In this document: positions 35,781 through 44,764 of the stretch, one piece after another
Layout of the letters: the number at the start of each line of letters is the position of its first letter
Position numbering within the stretch: the stretch's first letter is position 1
Assembly (NCBI RefSeq): GCF_000621965.1
Contig: NZ_JHWX01000018.1
Coordinates: forward strand, 1-57,708
Origin: Methanobrevibacter wolinii SH
GTDB taxonomy: Archaea; Methanobacteriota; Methanobacteria; Methanobacteriales; Methanobacteriaceae
Reading direction: 5' to 3'
DNA length: 57,708 nucleotides
Position numbers and translations under genes: made by a program
Notes under the pieces: generated by a model
The model's database searches: none
What the model was told of the DNA's origin: nothing
Seen by the model: only the letters and a program-made list of their open reading frames with translations

Positions 35781-36566
35781 ATGGAATTTATAGATATTGG
35801 ATTAAATTTAATGCATAAATCATATGATAAAGATCGTAAGGATGTCATGATTAATGCAAATAAAGTTGGTGTTTCAAAAGCAATTATTACTGGATCAGAT
35901 ATTAATTCAAGTATTTTAGCTTCTGATTATGCTTTAAAATATCCAGGAATTTTATATTCTACTGCAGGAGTTCATCCACATGATGCTAAAACATGTGATG
36001 AAAATACTATTCCTACATTAAAAAAACTTGCAAAAAATGATTCAGTTGTTGCTATAGGTGAATGTGGGCTTGATTATAATCGTAATTATTCTCCACAAAA
36101 CATACAAAGAAAATGGTTTAAAAAACAGTTAGAACTTGCTGAAGAGTTAGATATGCCTGTATTTTTACATGATAGAGAATCATATTCTGATTTTTCAAAG
36201 ATTTTAAGAGAATTTCCAAATGTTGCTAAAAAATCTGTAGTTCATTGTTTTACAGGAGATAAATATGAGGTTGAAGATTATTTATCTCTTGGGTGTTTTA
36301 TTGGCGTAACTGGTTGGATATGTGATGAAAGACGTGGTGATGAGTTAAGAGAAGCAGTAAAACATATACCGCCTAATAAATTAATGATTGAAACAGATGG
36401 TCCTTTTTTAATTCCACGTGATTTAAAACCTAAACCTAAAAAACATAGAAATGAACCTAAATATTTACCACATATTCTTAATAGAATTGCTAAAGAAATG
36501 AATTTAGATTCTAATGATCTTGGAATTCAAGTATATGAAAATACTAGAAAATTCTTTAATATTTAA
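35781..36566 (+). CDS. tatD: TatD-type metal-dependent hydrolase/DNase
   Basis: The 261-residue TIM-barrel protein is close to Escherichia coli TatD itself, a magnesium-dependent 3'-5' exonuclease. Shared blocks are DIGLNLMH at the start (TatD proper lacks the usual N-terminal HxH, as here), STAGVHPHD, IGECGLDYNRNYS, HCFTG, GVTGWICDERRGDELRE, LIETDGPFLIPRDL and HRNEPKYLPHIL. The metal ligands are the Glu of GECGLD, two His and the Asp of ETDGP. The likeness to the proteobacterial branch along the whole length suggests transfer from a bacterium. It is a single gene with CGTGATATT before the ATG. Confidence 0.92.
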   Translation: MEFIDIGLNLMHKSYDKDRKDVMINANKVGVSKAIITGSDINSSILASDYALKYPGILYSTAGVHPHDAKTCDENTIPTLKKLAKNDSVVAIGECGLDYNRNYSPQNIQRKWFKKQLELAEELDMPVFLHDRESYSDFSKILREFPNVAKKSVVHCFTGDKYEVEDYLSLGCFIGVTGWICDERRGDELREAVKHIPPNKLMIETDGPFLIPRDLKPKPKKHRNEPKYLPHILNRIAKEMNLDSNDLGIQVYENTRKFFNI

Positions 36567-36570
36567 TTAT

Positions 36571-36715
36571 TTTATTTATTTTTTTAATTAAGTTAAATTA
36601 TTTTATTTAAAGTTTAGTTTATTAATTTTTATCTTTATTTTTTATTTATTTTTAGGATTTTTTAATTAAGTTAAATTATTTTATTTAAAGTTTACTTTAT
36701 TAATTTTTATCTTTT
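36571..36715. repeat. 70-base direct duplication after tatD
   Basis: TTTTTTAATTAAGTTAAATT followed by ATTTTATTTAAAGTTTAGTT and TATTAATTTTTATCTTT occurs in 36580-36639 and again, with one change and a small insertion, in 36655-36715. The rest of the 529-base gap 36567-37095 is AT-rich; TTTTATATACTTATTT near 36911 and TATTAATATATATC near 37020 are possible cbi promoters. No riboswitch is apparent. Confidence 0.8.
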
Positions 36716-37095
36716 TTTAAAGTATATTTTAAAATTTTTATATTTTTTTATCATTTTTTCATGTTAATGTTTAATTAAATGTGATATTATTAGTTATATG
36801 TTTTATTATTTTATCATATTTTAATCATCTTATTAATTATATTTAGCTTATTTTTCTCATTGTTTCATTTTTTTAAATTATATTATAATTATTTTAAATT
36901 ATACTTAAATTTTATATACTTATTTAATATAATATTTATATAAAACAATTTTTATTTAATTATTTTAAAAATAACTTTTCTTTATTCTTTGGAAATATTT
37001 AAATAGTTATTAGTTTATATTAATATATATCAATTATACTTAATTTTTAATTAAGTTAATTTGATTTTCATAAAAAATTAAGGAGAGATTTAATA

Positions 37096-37776
37096 ATGCA
37101 TATTATGGAAGGATTCCTTCCACCATTATGGTGTCTTATATGGTATATTATTATGATACCTATTGTTGGTTATGGAATTTATCAAATTAAAAATATTACA
37201 GAGAAATATCCAGAAACAAAAGCATTACTTGCAGTATCTGGTGCATTTATGTTTGTTTTATCTTCATTAAAAATGCCTTCTGTAACTGGTAGTTGTTCTC
37301 ATCCATGTGGTAATGGTTTAGGTGTAGCTTTATTTGGACCAGCTATTACTGGTGTACTTGCAACTATTGTATTAATCTTCCAAGCTTTACTTTTAGCTCA
37401 TGGTGGAATTACTACTTTAGGTGCAAATTGTGTATCTATGGGTATTGTAGGACCTCTTGTAGGTTGGTTAATTTATAAAGCTTGTCTTAAAGCTAATGTT
37501 AATACAAAAGTTTCAATTTTTTTAACTGCATTTATTGCAGATATTATGACTTACTTTGTTACTTCTGTTGAACTTGCATGTGCTTTCCCTGTACCTAATT
37601 TTGGATTAGCATTTGCTAAATTCTTTATAGTATTTATGCCTACTCAAATACCATTAGGTATTGCTGAAGGTTTACTTACTGTCATTATATGGAATGGTTT
37701 ACTTGCATATAAACCTGAACTTTTAGAAAAATTACATGTTATTAATCCTAAAGATATTCCAACTGGTGATGACTAA
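37096..37776 (+). CDS. cbiM: Cobalt ECF transporter, substrate-binding membrane protein CbiM
   Basis: S component of the energy-coupling factor cobalt importer. The 226-residue protein begins MHIMEGFLPP, in which His2 is the universally conserved metal ligand after the N-terminal Met, and further family blocks follow: KMPSVTGSCSHPCGNGLG near 57-74 and AHGGITTLGANCVSMGIVGP near 102-121. It has about six membrane segments. The start is certain because of the His2 rule, and AAGGAGAG precedes it. It overlaps cbiN (TAATG) and is followed by cbiQ, then a P-type ATPase, then cbiO. A nickel-specific variant would be called NikM; the CbiN partner favours cobalt. Confidence 0.95.
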   Translation: MHIMEGFLPPLWCLIWYIIMIPIVGYGIYQIKNITEKYPETKALLAVSGAFMFVLSSLKMPSVTGSCSHPCGNGLGVALFGPAITGVLATIVLIFQALLLAHGGITTLGANCVSMGIVGPLVGWLIYKACLKANVNTKVSIFLTAFIADIMTYFVTSVELACAFPVPNFGLAFAKFFIVFMPTQIPLGIAEGLLTVIIWNGLLAYKPELLEKLHVINPKDIPTGDD

Positions 37777-38093
37777 TGAAACATGAAAATTGGATTTTAT
37801 TAATTTTAGTAATTATTCTTTTAGTTGCTCCATTTGTAATTTATAGTGGTTTAGGTGAAGACCAAGGATACTTTGGAGGATCTGATGATAAAGGTTCTGA
37901 TGCAGTAAGTGAAACAGGTTATCAACCATGGTTTAATTCACTTTGGACTCCTCCATCTGGAGAAATTGAAAGTTTATTATTTGCAGTACAAGCAGCAATT
38001 GGTGCTATAATCATTGGTTATGCATTTGGTTATTGGAGAGCTTCTGCTTCTATTAAAAAACAAGAACAAAAAGATAAAATTAATGGAAATTAA
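37776..38093 (+). CDS. cbiN: Cobalt ECF transporter accessory protein CbiN
   Basis: Small auxiliary subunit of the CbiMNQO cobalt importer. The 105-residue protein has two membrane segments (about 6-24 and 68-87) with an outside loop between them that contains the family blocks GEDQGYFGGSDDKGSDAV and GYQPWFNSLWTPPSGEIESLLFA. It stimulates CbiM activity by contacting its metal loop. The start overlaps the stop of cbiM by one base (TAATG), so translation is coupled. Confidence 0.95.
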   Translation: MKHENWILLILVIILLVAPFVIYSGLGEDQGYFGGSDDKGSDAVSETGYQPWFNSLWTPPSGEIESLLFAVQAAIGAIIIGYAFGYWRASASIKKQEQKDKINGN

Positions 38094-38167
38094 TTTTTTC
38101 ATTTTTTTATCTTTAAATTTTTAAAATACATTGTTAAAATTTTATTTATGGTAATTTAGGTGAATAT

Positions 38168-38890
38168 ATGGAATTTGATATTGATTATATTGCTCATACT
38201 AATCGAATTAGTGATGAAAATCCTTATGTTAAAGTTTTGATTTCATTTTTCTTTTTGTTTTCAGCTTTAATTTTAAGTAATAATTATTACTCTTTTGCTG
38301 TAATTGTTATTTCATCAATTTTAATATTAGCTGTTGCACGCGTTTCACTTAAAGATTATTTGAAATTCTTAGCAATACCTTTTAGTTTCACATTCCTTAC
38401 TTGTATATTTTTATTATTCTTTTTCCCACAAGGAGCATATATTTGGGATAGTGGTTACTGGGGTATTGGTATTACAACATATTCTTATTACATATCTGTA
38501 CTTACATTCTTTAGAGTATTTGCTTGTTTTGCTTCTTTAGGCTTTTTAGCTTTAACAACTCCAATTACTGATGTAATGCATGTATTAAGATCTATTCATG
38601 TTCCTAAAATATTCTGTGAAATTTCAGTATTAATGTATAATGCAATATTTATTTTTATTGAAAGAACAGAAACTATGAGAAATGCTCAAAAATCTCGTTT
38701 AGGTTATTTAACAACTTCTATGACAGCATTTAAATCATTTGGAACAATGTTTTCTAACTTATTTATTACTTCATTAGAAAAAAGTGATACTTTACAAAGA
38801 TCTCTTGATTCTAGATGTTATACTGGTGAGTTACCAGTTTATAAACCAGATAGAAAGAAAAGTTCTTATCCAAAATTAGTTGTTTCTTAA
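38168..38890 (+). CDS. cbiQ: Cobalt ECF transporter membrane-coupling protein CbiQ
   Basis: T component that couples the ATPase to CbiM. The 240-residue protein has about five membrane segments. The C-terminal half carries the coupling motifs typical of ECF T proteins: PKIFCEISVLMYNAIFIFIERTETMRNAQKSRLGY near 156-190, and SDTLQRSLDSRCYTGELP near 212-229 (Ala-Arg-Gly type motifs are modified). It follows cbiN after 74 bases, with TAGGTGAATAT before the ATG. It is separated from cbiO by nearly 2.8 kb containing a regulatory array and a P-type ATPase. Confidence 0.93.
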   Translation: MEFDIDYIAHTNRISDENPYVKVLISFFFLFSALILSNNYYSFAVIVISSILILAVARVSLKDYLKFLAIPFSFTFLTCIFLLFFFPQGAYIWDSGYWGIGITTYSYYISVLTFFRVFACFASLGFLALTTPITDVMHVLRSIHVPKIFCEISVLMYNAIFIFIERTETMRNAQKSRLGYLTTSMTAFKSFGTMFSNLFITSLEKSDTLQRSLDSRCYTGELPVYKPDRKKSSYPKLVVS

Positions 38891-38920
38891 TTTTTTCTTA
38901 ATTTTATTAAAGTAATCTTT

Positions 38921-39255
38921 AAGTATTACTAATATATAAATAAAATTGTATATTGTATTACTATCTAATTTTTTTGTTTAATCAAAAAATTGGATTTTTT
39001 ATAAATTGTAAGTAATACTTAATATTTAAATAAAACTAAAAAAAGTAATACTTTTATGTTTTTTCACATTTAGTTAAAGCCCATAATTGGTTTTTTTTAT
39101 TGAGTTAGGTAATACTCTTTTATAAGTGTTTTTTAAAAAAGTATTAAAATGGAATTTTTAAATTTATTTAATTATACTCAAATTTTATAATTTGAGTTTT
39201 TTTTATTGAGTTAGGTAATACTCTTTTATAAGTGTTTTTTAAAAAAGTATTACTT
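38921..39255. promoter_or_regulatory. Array of eight AGTATTAC half-sites before the P-type ATPase
   Basis: The sequence AGTATTAC, or its complement GTAATACT, occurs at 38921-38930 and 38955-38961 (forward), 39011-39020 and 39043-39053 (reverse), 39109-39116 (reverse), 39139-39146 (forward, last base changed), 39215-39222 (reverse) and 39245-39255 (forward). Sites 5-6 and 7-8 are convergent pairs within a perfectly repeated unit. The array lies between cbiQ and the ATPase start, where a promoter must be. It looks like an operator region for a dimeric regulator, possibly metal-sensing (NikR-like sites are inverted repeats of this length), but the regulator is not identified. Confidence 0.55.
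39091..39252. repeat. 56-base perfect direct repeat, 106 bases apart
   Basis: The segment 39091-39146, beginning TTTTTTTTATTGAGTTAGGT and ending AAAAAAGTATTA, is repeated base for base at 39197-39252. Each copy contains one convergent pair of AGTATTAC-type sites. The intervening 50 bases differ. Confidence 0.9.
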
Positions 39256-39371
39256 AATTAAATATTAAAATAGAAAAATATGTCTTTATATAATGGATTT
39301 GAGAAGTATTTTAATTTAAATTAAATAATATTTCTTAATTTTTAAAATTTTTATTAAAGAGAAAAGGTAAT

Positions 39372-41498
39372 ATGAAATTTGAAGAATTTATGAATTTTCT
39401 TGCTGGATTAAAAATGACAGTTATTGCAGGTATATTTTTATTAATTGCAATAATTTTAATGATACTTCATATTAATGTTCCTATATGGTTAGATCCATCT
39501 TGGATTGTAATTTTTATTAGTGGTGTTCCATTAGTATATCTTGCATTAATTAGATTAATTAAAGAGAAATGGGTTTCATCTGCACTTCTTATTACAATTG
39601 CTATGGTAGCATCTTTACTTATTGGACAAATATTTGCTGCAGGGGAAGTTGCATGGATTATGGCTTTAGGTGCATTATTAGAAGATTGGACAGTTGAAAG
39701 AGCTAAAAAAGGTCTTAAAAGTTTAATTGATTTAACTCCACAAAAGGCAAGAATAATATCTGAAGATAATAAAGAAAATATTGTTTTAGTTGATGAAGTT
39801 AAATTAGGTGATAAATTAAGGATACTTCCCGGGGAACATATACCTATAGATGGAGAGATTATAGAAGGTAATTCTTCAATAGATCAATCAATTATAACTG
39901 GTGAATCTTTACCAGTTGATAAAGAAATTGGAGATGAAGTTTATTGTGGTACTGTAAATCTTTATGGTGCTATTGATATTAGAGCAACAAGTCTTAGTAA
40001 AAATTCTTCACTTCAAAAATTAATTAATCTTGTAAAAGAAGCGGATAATAAACAAGCACCTACACAAAGAATTGCTGATAAATGGGCTACTTGGTTAGTT
40101 CCTGTTGCATTATTTATAGCTATTGCTGCATGGTTAATTACTGGTAATATTGAAAGAGGTGTAACTGTTCTTGTTGTATTTTGTCCATGTGCATTAATTT
40201 TAGCTACTCCTACTGCTATTATGGCAGCAATTGGTCAAGCTACAAAACATGGTGTTTTAATTAAATCTGGTGAAGCACTTGAAACATTAGGTGGACTTAA
40301 TACAATTGCATTTGATAAAACAGGAACTTTAACATATGGAAATCTTGTTGTTTCTGATGTTATTTCATTAGATAATAATTTAACAAGTGAAGATATTCTT
40401 TTAATGACAGGTTCTGCTGAAAAAAGGAGTGAACATCCTCTTGCTAAAGCTATTGTTGAAAATATTGAAATTAAATCAATTGATATAGAAAATCCTAAAA
40501 ATTTTAAAATGTATCCTGGAAAAGGAGTATCTTGTAATAACTCTTATGGAAATGTTTATTGTGGTAATATTAAATTTATTAAAGAAATGGATATAAGTAT
40601 TAGTAATGATTTAATAAATAAATTAGATAATTTACAAAAACAAGGTAAAGCATCAATAATAATAGCATTAAATAAGAAGACTGTTGGAATTATTGGTCTT
40701 TCTGATTTAATACGTGAAGATTCAAAGGATATGATAAAATCATTACATGATTTAGATACAGAAACTATTTTATTAACTGGAGATAATAAAAATACTGCAG
40801 AGTACTTTGGATCTAAAGTTAATATAGAAAATATTAAAGCAGATTTATTACCTGAAGATAAATTAAAAATCATTGAAGATATTAAAAAATCAGGTAAAAA
40901 AGTTTGTATGATTGGTGATGGTGTAAATGATGCACCTGCATTGAAAACAGCTGATGTAAGTATTGCAATGGGTTCTATTGGTAGTGATATTGCAATTGAT
41001 TCTGCAGATATTGCACTTCTTGGTGATGATATTCAAAAAATTCCTTATCTTAAACGTTTATCAAATTCTACATTATTCACTATTAAATTTAATATAAGTC
41101 TTTCAATGTGTATTAATGCAGTTGCAATTATAATGTCAGTTTTAGGATGGTTAAATCCTGTAACTGGTGCAATTGTTCATAATGCTGGTAGTTGTCTTGT
41201 AGTATTAAATGCTGCATTATTATATGATAGACATTTTGATGATGAGATTACAAATGAAGATTCATCTAATATTAAAAGAATTGAAAATATATCTTTAAAT
41301 GATAGTGAAAAAATTATTGGTGATAATTTAGAACATACTCATATGCATTTACATAAATATGGTGAACCTACACATTTACATGAAGGAGTTAAAATCTTAA
41401 ATGAGGTTAAAACTCCTAATGGAATAAAACATTCTCATAAGCATATTCATCATACTAAATTCCGTCATAACTGTGATATTTATCATAATTCAAATTAA
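39372..41498 (+). CDS. P1B-type heavy-metal-transporting ATPase with His-rich C-terminal tail
   Basis: Pumps a transition metal ion across the cell membrane with ATP. The 708-residue protein has the metal-site CPC at 271-273 (VVFCPCALILATPTA), the actuator TGES at 176-179, the phosphorylated DKTGTLT at 315-321, SEHPLA for nucleotide binding and GDGVNDAPAL in the hinge. It has no N-terminal heavy-metal domain; instead the last 55 residues (EHTHMHLH, PTHLH, HSHKHIHH, and CDIYH) hold 13 His and one Cys, a likely metal sensor or buffer. CPC with a His tail fits Zn, Cd, Co or Ni, or Cu. Its place among the cbi genes and behind a half-site array suggests cobalt or nickel balance, which is inference. 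Confidence 0.92.
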   Translation: MKFEEFMNFLAGLKMTVIAGIFLLIAIILMILHINVPIWLDPSWIVIFISGVPLVYLALIRLIKEKWVSSALLITIAMVASLLIGQIFAAGEVAWIMALGALLEDWTVERAKKGLKSLIDLTPQKARIISEDNKENIVLVDEVKLGDKLRILPGEHIPIDGEIIEGNSSIDQSIITGESLPVDKEIGDEVYCGTVNLYGAIDIRATSLSKNSSLQKLINLVKEADNKQAPTQRIADKWATWLVPVALFIAIAAWLITGNIERGVTVLVVFCPCALILATPTAIMAAIGQATKHGVLIKSGEALETLGGLNTIAFDKTGTLTYGNLVVSDVISLDNNLTSEDILLMTGSAEKRSEHPLAKAIVENIEIKSIDIENPKNFKMYPGKGVSCNNSYGNVYCGNIKFIKEMDISISNDLINKLDNLQKQGKASIIIALNKKTVGIIGLSDLIREDSKDMIKSLHDLDTETILLTGDNKNTAEYFGSKVNIENIKADLLPEDKLKIIEDIKKSGKKVCMIGDGVNDAPALKTADVSIAMGSIGSDIAIDSADIALLGDDIQKIPYLKRLSNSTLFTIKFNISLSMCINAVAIIMSVLGWLNPVTGAIVHNAGSCLVVLNAALLYDRHFDDEITNEDSSNIKRIENISLNDSEKIIGDNLEHTHMHLHKYGEPTHLHEGVKILNEVKTPNGIKHSHKHIHHTKFRHNCDIYHNSN

Positions 41499-41502
41499 AG
41501 AT

Positions 41503-41554
41503 ATTTTAAGATTGTTTATATACTTTAAATTTAAGATATAAATCATCTTAAAAT
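41503..41554. promoter_or_regulatory. Perfect inverted repeat flanking a TATA box before cbiO
   Basis: ATTTTAAGAT (41503-41512) and ATCTTAAAAT (41545-41554) are perfect reverse complements. The 32 bases between them contain GTTTATATACTTT (41514-41526), a good TATA box about 150 bases before the cbiO start. The palindrome could be an operator for cbiO or, because a T run follows, a terminator for the ATPase gene. Confidence 0.5.
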
Positions 41555-41676
41555 TATAATTTTTTAATTAATAATTGAAATTTTACTAAAGTTAAATTTA
41601 GTATTTTTTAAATTTATCTTAATATTTATAAATAATAAAGAATAAATTTAATAGTAATTATTGTGGAGGAATTAAT

Positions 41677-42516
41677 ATTTTAGAAGTTAAAAATCTTAGT
41701 TATAAATATCCTGATGGAACTCTTGCTTTAAATAATATTAATTTTAATGTTAAAAAAGGAGAGATGGTTTCTCTTTTAGGTAAAAATGGTGCAGGGAAAT
41801 CAACATTATTTTTACATTTTAATGGTATTTATGAACCAAGTAAAGGAGAAGTTTTAATTGATGGTGAACCTATAGATTACTCTAAAAAAGGATTAATGAA
41901 AGTAAGACAAAAAGTAGGTATTGTTTTTCAAAATCCTGATGATCAATTATTTGCTCCAACTGTTGAAGAAGATGTAGCTTTTGGACCATTAAATTTAGGT
42001 TATTCTCAAGAGGAAACTCAAGAAATTGTGACTAGGTGTCTTAAAAAAGTAGGGATGTCTGGATTTGAAAGAAAAGCACCACACCATTTAAGTGGAGGTC
42101 AAAAGAAAAGAGTAGCTATTGCAGGTATACTAGCTATGAGTCCTGAATTAATGGTACTTGATGAACCTACATCTGGTCTTGATCCTAAAGGAGCATCTAA
42201 TATTCTTCAATTATTATATGAATTAAATAATGAAGGTATGACTATTATAATTTCTACACATGATGTAGATTTAGTTCCAGTATATTCAAATAAGATATTT
42301 ATTATTAGTAATGGTGCTATTCTTAAATCAGGAACACCTCAGGAAGTATTTTCTGATGTTGATTTAGTTAGAAAAGCTAATTTAAGACTTCCTAGAATGG
42401 CACATTTAGCTGAAATATTAGAAAAAGAAGATTCAATAAATTTTAATGGAGATTATCCATTAACAATTGCAGAAGCAAGAGAAAAATTAGTTGAATTATT
42501 ATTAAATAAACAATAA
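41677..42516 (+). CDS. cbiO: Cobalt ECF transporter ATP-binding protein CbiO, apparent ATT start
   Basis: ATPase of the CbiMNQO importer. Reading from ATT 41677 gives a 279-residue protein starting (M)LEVKNLSYKYPDGT, the usual N-terminus of CbiO. Walker A GKNGAGKST is near 37-45, the Q loop at FQNPDDQLFAP, the signature LSGGQKKRVAIAG near 135-147, Walker B LMVLDEPTSGLDP near 155-167, and the switch His in STHDVDL. GGAGGA at 41665-41670 is six bases from the ATT. There is no ATG, GTG or TTG in frame between the upstream region and ATG 41764, which would remove the first strands of the fold. It is separated from cbiMNQ by the P-type ATPase. Confidence 0.92.
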   Translation: MLEVKNLSYKYPDGTLALNNINFNVKKGEMVSLLGKNGAGKSTLFLHFNGIYEPSKGEVLIDGEPIDYSKKGLMKVRQKVGIVFQNPDDQLFAPTVEEDVAFGPLNLGYSQEETQEIVTRCLKKVGMSGFERKAPHHLSGGQKKRVAIAGILAMSPELMVLDEPTSGLDPKGASNILQLLYELNNEGMTIIISTHDVDLVPVYSNKIFIISNGAILKSGTPQEVFSDVDLVRKANLRLPRMAHLAEILEKEDSINFNGDYPLTIAEAREKLVELLLNKQ

Positions 42517-42729
42517 TTTTTATTTTAATTTTTTATTGTAAATATTTGATTAATATTTTTTATTAAAATCATTAAATTTAGAATATATTTAATTTTATAT
42601 TTTAGAAAATTTAATTCTTGAATAAAGTATTTTTTAAGAGAGTATATTGATTTTTATTTTTTAATTTGTTTATGTCTTAATTATTTTATTTTTATTATTA
42701 ATTTTTATTTTTTAGTTTTGTTGATATTT

Positions 42730-43791
42730 ATGAATTCTGACTTTAAGTTAATATATGAAACATTATCACATGATAAAATATATGTTAATTCTGATTTTCT
42801 TTTTGTAGAATTTCCATATGAAAAAAATGGAGTATCTATATCTTATTTAAATGGAGGATATAGAAAAAATCTTAAATCTGTTTTTAATATGCATCTATCA
42901 ACTGAAGTAATTAATAAAATAGACATGAAAACAATTGATAAATTTCTTTCAGATTCTGTAAATAATATTGGTCTTGATAATAAGAAAACATCTGGTTTAC
43001 TTACACATGCAGATATGAAAAACACATCTATAATAACAAAATCTTATAAAAAAGTTTCTGTTACTGCAATTACTACTGCAGGTACAAAAGTTAATGCAGT
43101 AAGAGCAGGTGATTCTGCTTCTTATTATGAAGAAAATCATGAGTATTATTTATTTAAAAAAGAGAATACTCATGAAAAAATTGGAACTATTAATACAATT
43201 ATTCTTATTAATTCTAAATTAAATGAAAATTCTTTATTAAATGCAATGGTTACTGCTACTGAAGCAAAAGCAGCAGCTTTACAAGAATTATTAATACCTT
43301 CTCAATATTCTAATGAAATCGCAACTGGTACTGGTACTGATGGACTTATTATAATATCTGATAAAAAATCTGATAATTTAATTGAAAATACAGGTAAACA
43401 TTCAAAATTAGGAGAATTAATTGGAAAAGCAGTAAAAGAATCTATTAAGGAAGCAAATCTTAAACAAGTATGGATTAGTCCAAGCTCACAATCAACGGTA
43501 TTAAATAGATTATATAGATTTAAATTAGATATTAATGATTTTTATAAAGATTTTACAATAAAAGAAATGGAAAATTTTATTTTAAATTTAATTAAAGCTA
43601 ATCATAATCCAAAAATGGTTGCTATAACATCATTAATTGTTCATCTTATTGATGAAGTAAGATATGATTTATTAAATAAAAAAACAGCATATAATATGTC
43701 AATTTTAATTATTAATAAATTATTTACAGATAAAGACTCTTCTGAAGTTAAAGAATTACTTAAATATTGGATTAATTATTATCTAAAATAA
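42730..43791 (+). CDS. cbiZ: Adenosylcobinamide amidohydrolase CbiZ
   Basis: Cleaves the aminopropanol side of adenosylcobinamide or pseudo-B12 to cobyric acid so that archaea can rebuild their own corrinoid. The 353-residue protein has the CbiZ core VTAITTAGTKVNAVRAGD at about 107-124, then GTINTIILINSKLNENSLLNAMVTATEAKAAALQEL and ATGTGTDGLIIIS, which shape the active site. The C-terminal 100 residues are helical and less conserved. ATG 42730 is preceded by a weak TTGAT; an upstream TTG 12 bases earlier is possible. With cbiMNQO just before it, the area covers cobalt uptake and corrinoid salvage, fitting a gut methanogen that uses corrinoid-dependent methyltransferases. Confidence 0.9.
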   Translation: MNSDFKLIYETLSHDKIYVNSDFLFVEFPYEKNGVSISYLNGGYRKNLKSVFNMHLSTEVINKIDMKTIDKFLSDSVNNIGLDNKKTSGLLTHADMKNTSIITKSYKKVSVTAITTAGTKVNAVRAGDSASYYEENHEYYLFKKENTHEKIGTINTIILINSKLNENSLLNAMVTATEAKAAALQELLIPSQYSNEIATGTGTDGLIIISDKKSDNLIENTGKHSKLGELIGKAVKESIKEANLKQVWISPSSQSTVLNRLYRFKLDINDFYKDFTIKEMENFILNLIKANHNPKMVAITSLIVHLIDEVRYDLLNKKTAYNMSILIINKLFTDKDSSEVKELLKYWINYYLK

Positions 43792-44598
<807 letters not shown>

Positions 44599-44764
44599 TT
44601 TATTAAATTTCTATTAAATTTTATTTTTTAATTTATTATTATTTTAAATAAATATTTTGTTTATCTTGTTTATTTAGTGGTATTATTTTTTAGAAATATA
44701 ATTGTAGGGTATTATTTAATTAAGTATAAAATGAATTTATTATTAAAAATTATTAGGTAAAAAT

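Noticed and set aside
36567-37095. Cobalamin riboswitch before cbiM
   Set aside because: No B12 box or GC-rich structured leader is present; the leader is plain AT-rich sequence with a duplicated segment.
39372-41498. Potassium-transporting KdpB or a calcium P-type ATPase
   Set aside because: The CPC membrane motif and SEHPLA mark the heavy-metal P1B class.
41764-42516. cbiO starting at ATG 41764
   Set aside because: This would drop the first conserved strands of the ATPase fold and leaves GGAGGA at 41665 without a start codon.
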